A stretch of 5,196 bases of DNA from an uncultured Anaerovibrio sp. (GTDB lineage Bacteria; Bacillota; Negativicutes; Selenomonadales; Selenomonadaceae): positions 1-5,196 of the forward strand of contig CACZYN010000141.1 of assembly GCA_902785445.1 (NCBI GenBank), in the 5' to 3' direction. The translations under genes were made by a program, and so were the position numbers. Shown here piece by piece: positions 1 to 5,196 of the stretch. A model generated the notes under the pieces. The model made no database searches and was not told the DNA's origin. It was given only the letters and a program-made list of their open reading frames with translations. Each line of letters starts with the position of its first letter. Within the stretch, counting starts at the first letter, position 1.

Positions 1-32
1 GGGGTGCCAGGGCGCTTTGCAGCGTCGAGTTC

Positions 33-57
33 GTACGGCGTTCGTAGAACGCCGTAC
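33..57. terminator. Perfect 11-bp hairpin directly after the aminopeptidase stop codon
   Basis: GTACGGCGTTC (33-43) is perfectly complementary to GAACGCCGTAC (47-57) around a 3-base loop. It abuts the TAA at 60-58. This position and stability suit a transcription terminator for the aminopeptidase gene. However, no T-run follows on the minus strand, so it would be of the U-less kind or act as an mRNA 3' stabiliser. A second, smaller stem (GGCGCT / AGCGTC, 11-26, with one wobble on the plus strand) lies just beyond. Bases 1-32 show no coding sequence that I can support. Confidence 0.55.
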
Positions 58-376
58 TTAAACAGGCCTTTTATGATCAGGCTCGGTGGTGATGACGACT
101 GGGCCGTCCTCGGTGATGGCGACCATCTTCTCGAAGTGCGCCGAGGGCAGGCCATCCTTGGTGTAGACGATCCAGTGGTCGTCGCCCTGGCGCGTCTCGT
201 GGGTGCCCATGTTTATCATGGGCTCGATGGCGAAGACCATGCCCACCTCGAGGCGCAGGTCGTTCCTACGGTCGTAGTAGTTGGGCACGTTGGGGTCCTC
301 GTGCATCTCGGTTCCGATGCCGTGACCGCAAAGGTCGCGGATGACGCCATAGCCATGGGCCTCGGCCACCTTGAGT
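58..376 (-). pseudogene. map: Type I methionine aminopeptidase, C-terminal fragment (5' part missing, fused to prmA)
   Basis: Residues about 283-387 of the chimeric ORF match the C-terminal part of bacterial methionine aminopeptidase, which removes the N-terminal Met from new proteins. The metal-site segments CGHGIG (His300) with MHEDPNVPNY, FAIEPMIN (Glu333) and AHFEKM (Glu364) correspond to His171, Glu204 and Glu235 of the E. coli enzyme. The N-terminal ~150-160 residues are absent, including the two Asp metal ligands (Asp97 and Asp108 in E. coli), so this piece cannot be an active peptidase alone. It ends in TAA at 60-58 just before a hairpin. GC is about 62% by hand count against about 40% in the adjoining prmA, with GC-rich third positions, so the source is a different genome or region. 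A high-GC actinobacterium such as a coriobacterium is a guess only. Confidence 0.85.
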
Positions 377-1221
377 ACGTCATCAATACGGTCTTCAATA
401 ATACCGCTGGTAAGTAATGTACCATCCGCCTCCAAATGCTCATCCAGCTGGTCAAAAAGCCGAATGATTATATCTGCCACAATATTGGCAATCACTAAAT
501 TGGCCTTGCCGGACACATTTTGCATCAGGTCACTTTGACCTACAGAAATTTTTTCTGTCACATGATTTTGGTCAATATTTTCCTGAACTATTTTCAATAC
601 TGACTCATCATAGTCTACCGCTTGAATATTTTCAGCTCCCAGCTTGGCAGCAATAATAGACAAAATTCCTGAGCCAGTACCAATATCAAACACCTTCATG
701 CCAGGCTTTACCAACTGTTCCAGCTCCCGAATGCACATGGAAGTAGTGGCATGTGTACCAGTGCCAAAGGCGGCACCTGGGTCCAACTCCACCACGATTT
801 CATCATCCTTGGATTCATAAGTTTCCCAGCTAGGCTTAATGACAATCCGTTCGCCAGGCTTTTCCGTGTGGAAATACTGTTTCCAAGTATCAGACCAGTC
901 CTCATCGGCCAGCTCACTGGTGGAAATTATTCCCGGCGCAATATTTACTCCCCGGTCAGCCAACAGCTTTACTTCATTTTCCAAGGTCTGAAGCCGCCCA
1001 GCCAACTCACCATTTACTGATAAATAGGCCTTTACTGTCACCACTTCAGTTTCCGTGGCAATGGGAATATCTGTATAGTCCCATTTACCAGAAGTAATGT
1101 AATCATTTATTAATTCCGGATCCTCTATAACCACACCGGTAGCTCCCAGCTCGGTAAAAATCTCTGATATAAGCTCTACAGCCTCATGACTGGTCTGTAT
1201 GCTCACTTCACACCATTTCAT
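58..1221 (-). CDS. prmA: Chimeric ORF: PrmA (ribosomal protein L11 methyltransferase) joined in frame to a methionine aminopeptidase C-terminus
   Basis: The 387-codon ORF starts at ATG 1221 with a GAGGAG ribosome binding site (1231-1236) nine bases upstream. Residues 1 to about 281 are PrmA, the SAM-dependent enzyme that methylates ribosomal protein L11. Visible PrmA motifs are DWSDTWKQYFHTEKPGERIV (108-127), ELDPGAAFGTGTHATT (145-160), the SAM-binding FDIGTGSGILSI (178-189), the acidic VDYDE (202-206) and the ANIVADI catalytic-loop region (245-251). PrmA is a usual neighbour downstream of dnaJ in Firmicutes. After SGIIEDRIDDV (272-282) the normal last ~25-30 residues of PrmA are absent. The frame instead continues into a type I methionine aminopeptidase end. 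GC content shifts at the same place. The missing PrmA end would complete the methyltransferase sheet, so this product may not fold. I read the ORF as an artificial or accidental join, not a natural fusion. Identity of the PrmA part is firm. Confidence 0.85.
   Translation of the reverse strand: MKWCEVSIQTSHEAVELISEIFTELGATGVVIEDPELINDYITSGKWDYTDIPIATETEVVTVKAYLSVNGELAGRLQTLENEVKLLADRGVNIAPGIISTSELADEDWSDTWKQYFHTEKPGERIVIKPSWETYESKDDEIVVELDPGAAFGTGTHATTSMCIRELEQLVKPGMKVFDIGTGSGILSIIAAKLGAENIQAVDYDESVLKIVQENIDQNHVTEKISVGQSDLMQNVSGKANLVIANIVADIIIRLFDQLDEHLEADGTLLTSGIIEDRIDDVLKVAEAHGYGVIRDLCGHGIGTEMHEDPNVPNYYDRRNDLRLEVGMVFAIEPMINMGTHETRQGDDHWIVYTKDGLPSAHFEKMVAITEDGPVVITTEPDHKRPV
361..390. other. 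Junction between low-GC prmA and high-GC methionine aminopeptidase sequence
   Basis: Reading the minus strand, AT-rich PrmA codons (…att gat gac gta) change to GC-rich aminopeptidase codons (ctc aag gtg gcc gag gcc) at about position 376. Both families can carry a similar short string here (hydrophobic-Ala-x-x-x-Gly-Tyr/Phe-x-Val). The break is therefore placed only to within a few tens of bases, and a short shared word may have mediated the join. No insertion-sequence end, tRNA or long repeat is seen at the point, which argues against a transposition event. Confidence 0.75.
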
Positions 1222-1270
1222 ATCCTATCGCTCCTCAAAACGCCATTTAATCTAACACTATAATAGGAAT

Positions 1271-1298
1271 ACCCCGGACATAGTACTATGCCCAGGGT
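1271..1298 (-). terminator. RNA hairpin between dnaJ and prmA (partial terminator or mRNA stabiliser)
   Basis: In the minus-strand transcript, bases 1298-1286 pair with 1283-1271, giving an uninterrupted 13-bp stem. Two of the pairs are G-U wobbles, and the centre is the palindrome CATAGTACTATG. On the plus strand the two wobble positions become C/A mismatches, so the structure is favoured only in the operon's own transcript. It starts 6 bases after the dnaJ stop. The bases that follow (ATTCCTATTATAG) are not a true U-tract, so it is a poor intrinsic terminator. It is more likely to attenuate read-through into prmA or to protect the chaperone message from 3' decay. Read-through must occur if prmA has no promoter of its own, and I see none. 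Confidence 0.6.
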
Positions 1299-1304
1299 AA
1301 AATA

Positions 1305-2459
1305 TCAATCATTTTTGAACATCTTTTTTACTTTATTGAAGAAGCTGTTCTGCTCAGGATTTACCTTGGTTCCGCCAATCTCAGCAAATTCTTTCAGCAA
1401 TTCCTTCTGCTTATCGGAAAGCTTCTGAGGGGTCAATACCTTTATCCGCACATGCTGATCACCATAGGCTCCCTCACGGCGCAGCAATGGGATACCCTTG
1501 CCCCGGAGACGCATAATAGTTCCGGACTGAATGCCCGGCGCAACCTTCATCTCCACCTTGCCATGAATGGTTGGTACCTCAATGGTATCACCCAAGGCTG
1601 CCTGTACAAAGGAAATTGGTACCTCGCACAGTACATCAGCCCCCTCTCGGGTAAAGAGTACATGTCGCTTAATAAAGATATACACGTACAAATCTCCGTT
1701 GGCTCCGCCACGGATACCAGCCTGACCGCCGCCAGCCACACGAATGCGCTGTCCCTCATCAATACCAGCTGGAATATTTACCTTTATCTTGCGGTTGACC
1801 TTTTTCTGTCCCTTACCGCCACAGTCCTTACAAGGAGTCTTGACGATTTTACCAGTTCCATGACAACGGTCACAAGTCGAGGTGGTCATCATGCGCCCTA
1901 ATGGAGTATTCCGATAGGACTGAATCTGTCCTGTACCATGGCACTTAGGACATTCTTCCGGGGAAGTTCCTTTGGCTGCCCCAGTCCCCTTACAGGTTTC
2001 ACAGTTTTCCGTTCGAGGAATATTCAGTTCCACTTCCTTACCGAAGGCTGCTTCCTCAAAAGTTATCTCCAAATCATAGCGCAAGTCTGCCCCCTGCTCC
2101 GGGCCTGGCCGGCGGGAACGACGTCCACCGCCAAAGCCCCCGAAGAAGGTATCGAAAATATCATCAAAGCCGCCGCCACCGAAGCCGCCGAATCCGCCGA
2201 AGCCACCGGCGCCACCGCCGCCAGGGCCTTCAAAGGCGGCATGACCAAACTGGTCATACTGGGCCTTCTTCTGAGGGTCCTTCAGCACATCATAGGCCTC
2301 GTTGATTTCCTTCATCTTGGCCTCGGCCTCTTCTTTGTTGTCTCGATTACGGTCTGGATGATATTTGATTGCCATCTTGCGATATGCTTTTTTTATTTCC
2401 GCCTCGGAAGCACCCTTCTGGATGCCCAAGACTTCATAATAATCTCGCTTTTCGCTCAT
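1305..2459 (-). CDS. dnaJ: DnaJ, Hsp40 co-chaperone (type I)
   Basis: This is a complete 384-residue co-chaperone that delivers substrates to DnaK and stimulates its ATPase. The J domain covers residues 1 to about 70 with the essential HPD at 34-36. The Gly/Phe-rich linker runs from about 78 to 112 and contains the DIFDTFF element near 100-106. The Cys-rich domain has four CxxCxGxG repeats: Cys153/156, Cys170/173, Cys196/199 and Cys210/213. Together these give two zinc sites. The C-terminal beta domains I and II extend to about 350, followed by a basic, Asn/Lys-rich tail ending in KKMFKND. All diagnostic residues are present, so this is a full type I DnaJ and not a CbpA-like protein. It is the last chaperone gene before the hairpin at 1271-1298. 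Its G/F linker makes a very GC-rich, repetitive stretch (about 2120-2226). Confidence 0.98.
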   Translation of the reverse strand: MSEKRDYYEVLGIQKGASEAEIKKAYRKMAIKYHPDRNRDNKEEAEAKMKEINEAYDVLKDPQKKAQYDQFGHAAFEGPGGGGAGGFGGFGGFGGGGFDDIFDTFFGGFGGGRRSRRPGPEQGADLRYDLEITFEEAAFGKEVELNIPRTENCETCKGTGAAKGTSPEECPKCHGTGQIQSYRNTPLGRMMTTSTCDRCHGTGKIVKTPCKDCGGKGQKKVNRKIKVNIPAGIDEGQRIRVAGGGQAGIRGGANGDLYVYIFIKRHVLFTREGADVLCEVPISFVQAALGDTIEVPTIHGKVEMKVAPGIQSGTIMRLRGKGIPLLRREGAYGDQHVRIKVLTPQKLSDKQKELLKEFAEIGGTKVNPEQNSFFNKVKKMFKND

Positions 2460-2461
2460 AA

Positions 2462-4312
2462 TTATTTATCTTCCTTAACCTCAGTGAAATCAGCATCTAC
2501 CACATTATCGTCCTTTGGTGCCTGCTGAGCATCAGCTCCGGTCTGACCGCCCTGGGCCTGCTGAGCCTGCTGGGCAGCCTGATAAGCTGCTGCACTGATT
2601 TCATAGAGTGGCTGCTGGAGTTCTTCAGTGGCCTTCTTGATGGCCTCGTTATCCTCACCCTTGAGGGCTTCCTTAAGCTTCTCAATTCCAGCCTTAACCT
2701 TGTCGATCTGGGCAGCATCTGCCTTATCGCCCATTTCCTTAACAACCTTCTCAGCCTGATAAACCATGGAATCAGCATTGTTGCGAATCTCGATTTTTTC
2801 CTTCTGAGCCTTATCCTCAGCTGCGTGAGCCTCGGCTTCCTTAACCATACGGTCAATATCTTCCTTGCTCATGCCGCTGTCAGACTGAATAGTGATGTTC
2901 TGGGACTTGCCAGTACCCAAATCCTTAGCAGAAACATGCACGATACCATTGGAGTCAATATCGAATTTAACCTCAATCTGTGGAATTCCCCGTGGTGCTG
3001 GTGGGATATCAGTGAGGTTGAAGCGGCCCAAAGTCTTGTTGCCGGCTGCCATCTCACGCTCACCCTGAAGCACATGGATTTCAACGGCTGGCTGATTATC
3101 TGCTGCCGTGGAGAATACCTGACTCTTAGAGGTAGGAATAGTGGTATTGCGCTCGATAATCTTGGTGCAAACACCACCCAAGGTCTCGATACCAAGGGAA
3201 AGTGGCGTTACATCCAAAAGAACTACGCCCTTCTCGTCATAATCACCGGACAGAACGCCGCCCTGAATAGCTGCACCAACAGATACGCACTCATCAGGAT
3301 TGATACCACGATGTGGTTCCTTACCCAAGTACTTTCTGATAGCTTCCTGAACAGCTGGGATACGGGAAGAACCACCAACCAACAGAATCTTGTCAATATC
3401 ATTACCGGTAAGTCCAGCATCTTCCATAGCCTTACGGGTAGGGATCATAGTACGCTCAACCAAATCAGCAGTGAGCTCATCGAACTTAGCCCGGGTCAGG
3501 GTAAGATCCAGGTGCTTAGGACCAGAAGCATCAGCAGTGATAAATGGCAGGTTGATGTTGGTGGACATCATGCTGGAAAGCTCAATCTTAGCCTTCTCAG
3601 CTGCCTCAATAACACGCTGGGCACTCATCTTGTCAGCAGATAAATCAATACCGTTTTCCTTCTTGAACTCCTCCACAATCCAGTTCATAACTGCCTGGTC
3701 AAAGTCATCGCCACCCAGATGGGTATCACCATTGGTAGCCCGAACCTCAAACATACCCCCATCAATATCCAAAATAGATACATCGAAGGTACCACCACCA
3801 AGGTCAAATACCAATACGGTGTGGGACTCATCCTTGTCAATACCATAAGCCAAAGCAGCTGCAGTAGGCTCGTTGATGATACGGAGAACGTCCAAACCAG
3901 CAATCTGACCAGCATCCTTGGTAGCCTGACGCTGACTGTCATTGAAATAAGCTGGTACGGTGATTACAGCCTGGGAAACAGTCTCACCCAAATAAGCCTC
4001 AGCATCAGCCTTCAGCTTCTGGAGAACCATGGCAGAAATCTCTGGTGGGGTATAGCTCTTATCATCTACTGTAACAGTGTAATTTTTCTCACCCATGTGA
4101 CGCTTAATTGAAGCGATAGTACGATCTGGGTTGGATACGGCCTGGCGCTTAGCCAACTGGCCTACCAGACGCTCACCAGTCTTGGTAAAACCAACAACAG
4201 ACGGGGTTATACGGCTGCCCTCCGGGTTGGTGATAACTGTAGGCTCGCCGCCTTCCATAACGGACACAACGGAATTTGTAGTTCCTAAATCAATACCAAT
4301 AATCTTTGACAT
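2462..4312 (-). CDS. dnaK: DnaK, Hsp70 molecular chaperone
   Basis: This is a complete 616-residue cytosolic chaperone that binds unfolded peptides in an ATP-driven cycle with DnaJ and GrpE. The nucleotide-binding domain spans residues 1 to about 360. It has IGIDLGTTNS at 5-14, the conserved Thr in NGDTHLGG at 197, FDLGGGTFDVS at 169-179 and LLVGGSSRIPAVQE at 310-323. The DVTPLSLG linker is at 367-374. The beta substrate-binding domain covers about 375-480 and the helical lid about 480-580. A Gln/Ala/Gly-rich tail ends in the acidic EVKEDK, comparable to the EEVD-like end of other bacterial DnaKs. All motifs are intact and the length is typical of Firmicutes. It lacks the ~23-residue N-terminal-domain insertion of Gram-negative DnaKs (alignment gap near residues 74-80). 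ATG 4312 has an AAGGAGG nine bases upstream. Its stop is two bases from dnaJ. Confidence 0.99.
   Translation of the reverse strand: MSKIIGIDLGTTNSVVSVMEGGEPTVITNPEGSRITPSVVGFTKTGERLVGQLAKRQAVSNPDRTIASIKRHMGEKNYTVTVDDKSYTPPEISAMVLQKLKADAEAYLGETVSQAVITVPAYFNDSQRQATKDAGQIAGLDVLRIINEPTAAALAYGIDKDESHTVLVFDLGGGTFDVSILDIDGGMFEVRATNGDTHLGGDDFDQAVMNWIVEEFKKENGIDLSADKMSAQRVIEAAEKAKIELSSMMSTNINLPFITADASGPKHLDLTLTRAKFDELTADLVERTMIPTRKAMEDAGLTGNDIDKILLVGGSSRIPAVQEAIRKYLGKEPHRGINPDECVSVGAAIQGGVLSGDYDEKGVVLLDVTPLSLGIETLGGVCTKIIERNTTIPTSKSQVFSTAADNQPAVEIHVLQGEREMAAGNKTLGRFNLTDIPPAPRGIPQIEVKFDIDSNGIVHVSAKDLGTGKSQNITIQSDSGMSKEDIDRMVKEAEAHAAEDKAQKEKIEIRNNADSMVYQAEKVVKEMGDKADAAQIDKVKAGIEKLKEALKGEDNEAIKKATEELQQPLYEISAAAYQAAQQAQQAQGGQTGADAQQAPKDDNVVDADFTEVKEDK
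2470..2476 (-). promoter_or_regulatory. dnaJ ribosome binding site embedded in the last dnaK codons
   Basis: The minus-strand sequence AAGGAAG lies inside the codons for the Lys-Glu-Asp end of DnaK, about ten bases before the dnaJ ATG at 2459. The dnaK TAA (2464-2462) is only two bases from that ATG, so ribosomes finishing dnaK are well placed to re-initiate on dnaJ. This suggests translational coupling of the two chaperones. The weaker match to the consensus compared with the dnaK site fits a lower DnaJ output. Coupling is inferred from layout only. Confidence 0.6.
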
Positions 4313-4383
4313 AATATATTTCCTCCTTAAAGTAACAACACATATATAACAGTGAAATATGATAACTATTTACACAACACAAC
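4313..4383 (-). other. AT-rich grpE-dnaK intergenic gap with an 8-base direct repeat and a strong dnaK RBS
   Basis: This 71-base spacer is the most AT-rich stretch of the operon. The minus strand carries TGTGTTGT twice (plus-strand ACAACACA at 4335-4342 and 4374-4381), 39 bases apart start to start. It also carries the near-ideal ribosome binding site AAGGAGG (4322-4328) nine bases before the dnaK ATG. I searched it by eye for the CIRCE operator (TTAGCACTC-N9-GAGTGCTAA) and found none. TATCAT-like and TTATAT-like hexamers exist, but none has a convincing -35 partner, so I do not call a promoter. The strong RBS fits the need for much more DnaK than GrpE. A secondary promoter or an mRNA processing site is possible, but this is inference. 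Confidence 0.5.
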
Positions 4384-4977
4384 TTAATTAGATACGACCT
4401 GCACCATGGACGGGCGGATTACCTTACCTTTGACCATGTAGCCCTTTTGGAGTTCAGATACAATGGTATCATCCTCCAGCTCCGGATTTTCCACCCGCAT
4501 TACAGCCTGATGGAAATTCGGGTCAAACTTGGCATCCTGGGTCTCAATGTGTTCCAGACCACGATTCTTCAGGACATCCATCATCTGACCAAAAATCATT
4601 TCCACGCCCTGCTTAAAGGACTCACCATCAGTGACTTCAGCCGCCAAGGCCCGCTCGAAATTGTCCACCATGGGCAACAGCTCAGTGATAAAATTCTGCA
4701 CCACCAAGGCAGATAATTCCTCTTTCTCCTGCCGGGTCCGACGCCGGAAATTTTCAAAATCCGCCTGCAGGCGCTTGTACCTTTCCTCGTCCTCAGCCAC
4801 CTTTTCCTGCAGCAGCTCCAGTTCAGATTTCTCCTCCGGAGCCTCCTCTATAACCTCAGTTTCGGGCTGGTTATTCTCAAGTTCTTCAGAAGATTTTTCA
4901 TGTTCATCAATCTCCCTCTGCATCTCCTCTAACCTTTCTTCATCTTTTTTTTTCAGCTTGTCTTTGTCAAAAGGCAT
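4384..4977 (-). CDS. grpE: GrpE, nucleotide exchange factor of DnaK
   Basis: This is a complete 197-residue cytosolic protein. GrpE is a dimeric co-chaperone that releases ADP from DnaK and so allows substrate release. Residues 1-60 are very rich in Lys and Glu and probably disordered. Residues about 55-95 (including YKRLQADFENFRRRTRQEKE) form the long helical dimer coiled coil with the family's LQAD-F-NFR-R motif. Residues 100-140 form the four-helix region. Residues about 140-197 form the beta domain that contacts DnaK, with FDPNFHQAVM and the signature ending GYMVKGKVIRPSMVQV. The length is normal. ATG at 4977 is supported by GAGGTG (4988-4993 on the plus strand as cacctc) with a 10-base spacer. 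The gene sits between hrcA and dnaK as in many Firmicutes. A run of nine A residues on the coding strand (4945-4953) encodes Lys9-11. Confidence 0.97.
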   Translation of the reverse strand: MPFDKDKLKKKDEERLEEMQREIDEHEKSSEELENNQPETEVIEEAPEEKSELELLQEKVAEDEERYKRLQADFENFRRRTRQEKEELSALVVQNFITELLPMVDNFERALAAEVTDGESFKQGVEMIFGQMMDVLKNRGLEHIETQDAKFDPNFHQAVMRVENPELEDDTIVSELQKGYMVKGKVIRPSMVQVVSN

Positions 4978-5002
4978 TCTAGTTGTTCACCTCTTCAGTA
5001 TT

Positions 5003-5196
5003 CTACCAATTCAGCCGTTTCACGACTTCATTGAGATTTTGGTTCATATAATTTAAAAGCGACATTGTCCGGCCGTATTCCATACGGGTTGGCCCAAGCA
5101 CTGCCAGAGACCCCAACAGCTCGACATCCAGATGGTAAGTGGCAGTTATAATACTGCAATCCTTGATGCCGCTATACTCATTTTCCTGTCCAATAG
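5003..5196 (-). CDS. hrcA: HrcA heat-inducible transcription repressor, C-terminal fragment (gene runs off the right edge)
   Basis: Reading the minus strand from 5194 gives 63 residues ending in a TAG at 5005-5003. It begins IGQENEYSGIKDC and contains SIITATYHLD and LAVLGPTRMEYGRTMSLLNY. This is the conserved C-terminal end of HrcA: the IG-x-EN, the dCS-hydrophobic-TATY and the GPTRM-x-Y motifs are family hallmarks. HrcA is the repressor of class I heat-shock genes. It binds the CIRCE inverted repeat and is kept active by GroEL. Its N-terminal winged-helix DNA-binding domain and its start lie beyond 5196, so only about a fifth of the usual ~340 residues is visible. The stop lies 25 bases upstream of the grpE start, which fits co-transcription as first gene of the dnaK operon. 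The identification is firm, although the fragment is too short to predict as a stand-alone ORF. Confidence 0.93.
   Translation of the reverse strand, partial: IGQENEYSGIKDCSIITATYHLDVELLGSLAVLGPTRMEYGRTMSLLNYMNQNLNEVVKRLNW

Noticed and set aside
4..417. Open frame of 137 codons on the plus strand at the left edge
   Set aside because: It lies opposite the clear methionine aminopeptidase motifs and is open because high-GC DNA has few stops. It also crosses the composition junction.
216..455. Overlapping minus-strand frame of 79 codons across the junction
   Set aside because: It is an out-of-frame shadow of the chimeric ORF with low-complexity Thr/Arg/Ser content and no motif.
58..1221. The chimeric ORF as a novel bifunctional methyltransferase-peptidase
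   Set aside because: Both domains are cut inside their folds, two aminopeptidase metal ligands are missing, and a GC step coincides with the joint. A functional fusion would be expected to keep whole domains.
1279..1290. Palindrome CATAGTACTATG as a repressor operator
   Set aside because: It is the inner part of a longer stem that pairs best as minus-strand RNA and lies just after the dnaJ stop, so an RNA hairpin explains it better. It does not resemble CIRCE.
2160..2226. Triplet-rich tract as a CRISPR array or tandem repeat element
   Set aside because: There are no spaced, identical repeats. The periodicity is codon-based and encodes the DnaJ linker.
1938..2528. Open frame of 196 codons on the plus strand, antisense to dnaJ and the end of dnaK
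   Set aside because: Its Ala-rich middle is simply the complement of the Gly/Phe linker codons of dnaJ. It spans the border of two real genes and shows no family motif.
2825..3643. Open frame of 272 codons on the plus strand, antisense to dnaK
   Set aside because: Long open frames opposite dnaK are a known by-product of its codon usage and have been mis-annotated in the past as glutamate dehydrogenase-like proteins. It has no recognisable domain or ribosome binding site, and the opposite strand is an unmistakable DnaK.

Overview
The window is best read as the right-hand part of a bacterial hrcA-grpE-dnaK-dnaJ-prmA heat-shock operon, all on the minus strand. Transcription runs from position 5196 down towards 1. 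From right to left it holds the last 63 codons of hrcA, complete grpE, complete dnaK, complete dnaJ, and a prmA (ribosomal protein L11 methyltransferase) gene that does not end normally. Gene order, strong GGAGG-type ribosome binding sites and a DnaK without the insertion typical of Gram-negative proteins point to a Firmicute. The protein sequences look to me like class Negativicutes (Selenomonas/Megamonas/Mitsuokella-like), but that placement is an impression, not a search result.

The operon is tight. There are 25 bases between hrcA and grpE, 71 AT-rich bases between grpE and dnaK, 2 bases between dnaK and dnaJ, and 83 bases holding an RNA hairpin between dnaJ and prmA. HrcA is the repressor of the operon. 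GrpE, DnaK and DnaJ form the Hsp70 folding cycle. PrmA methylates ribosomal protein L11 and is a common passenger downstream of dnaJ. No CIRCE operator is visible inside the window; it would be expected upstream of hrcA, beyond 5196.

The one abnormal place is the left end. From about 376 down to 58 the reading frame stays open, but it stops coding for PrmA and becomes the C-terminal part of a type I methionine aminopeptidase. At the same point the base composition jumps from about 40% GC (421-660) to about 62% GC (61-360), both counted by hand. The PrmA part lacks its last ~25-30 residues. The aminopeptidase part lacks its N-terminal half with two of the five metal ligands. The most economical explanation is a join between two genomes, most likely an assembly chimera near a contig end, and not a novel fusion enzyme. 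A perfect 11-bp hairpin follows the aminopeptidase stop codon at 33-57.

Apart from this junction, the window is an ordinary, well-conserved chaperone operon. I found no sign of a new defence, mobile or regulatory system.
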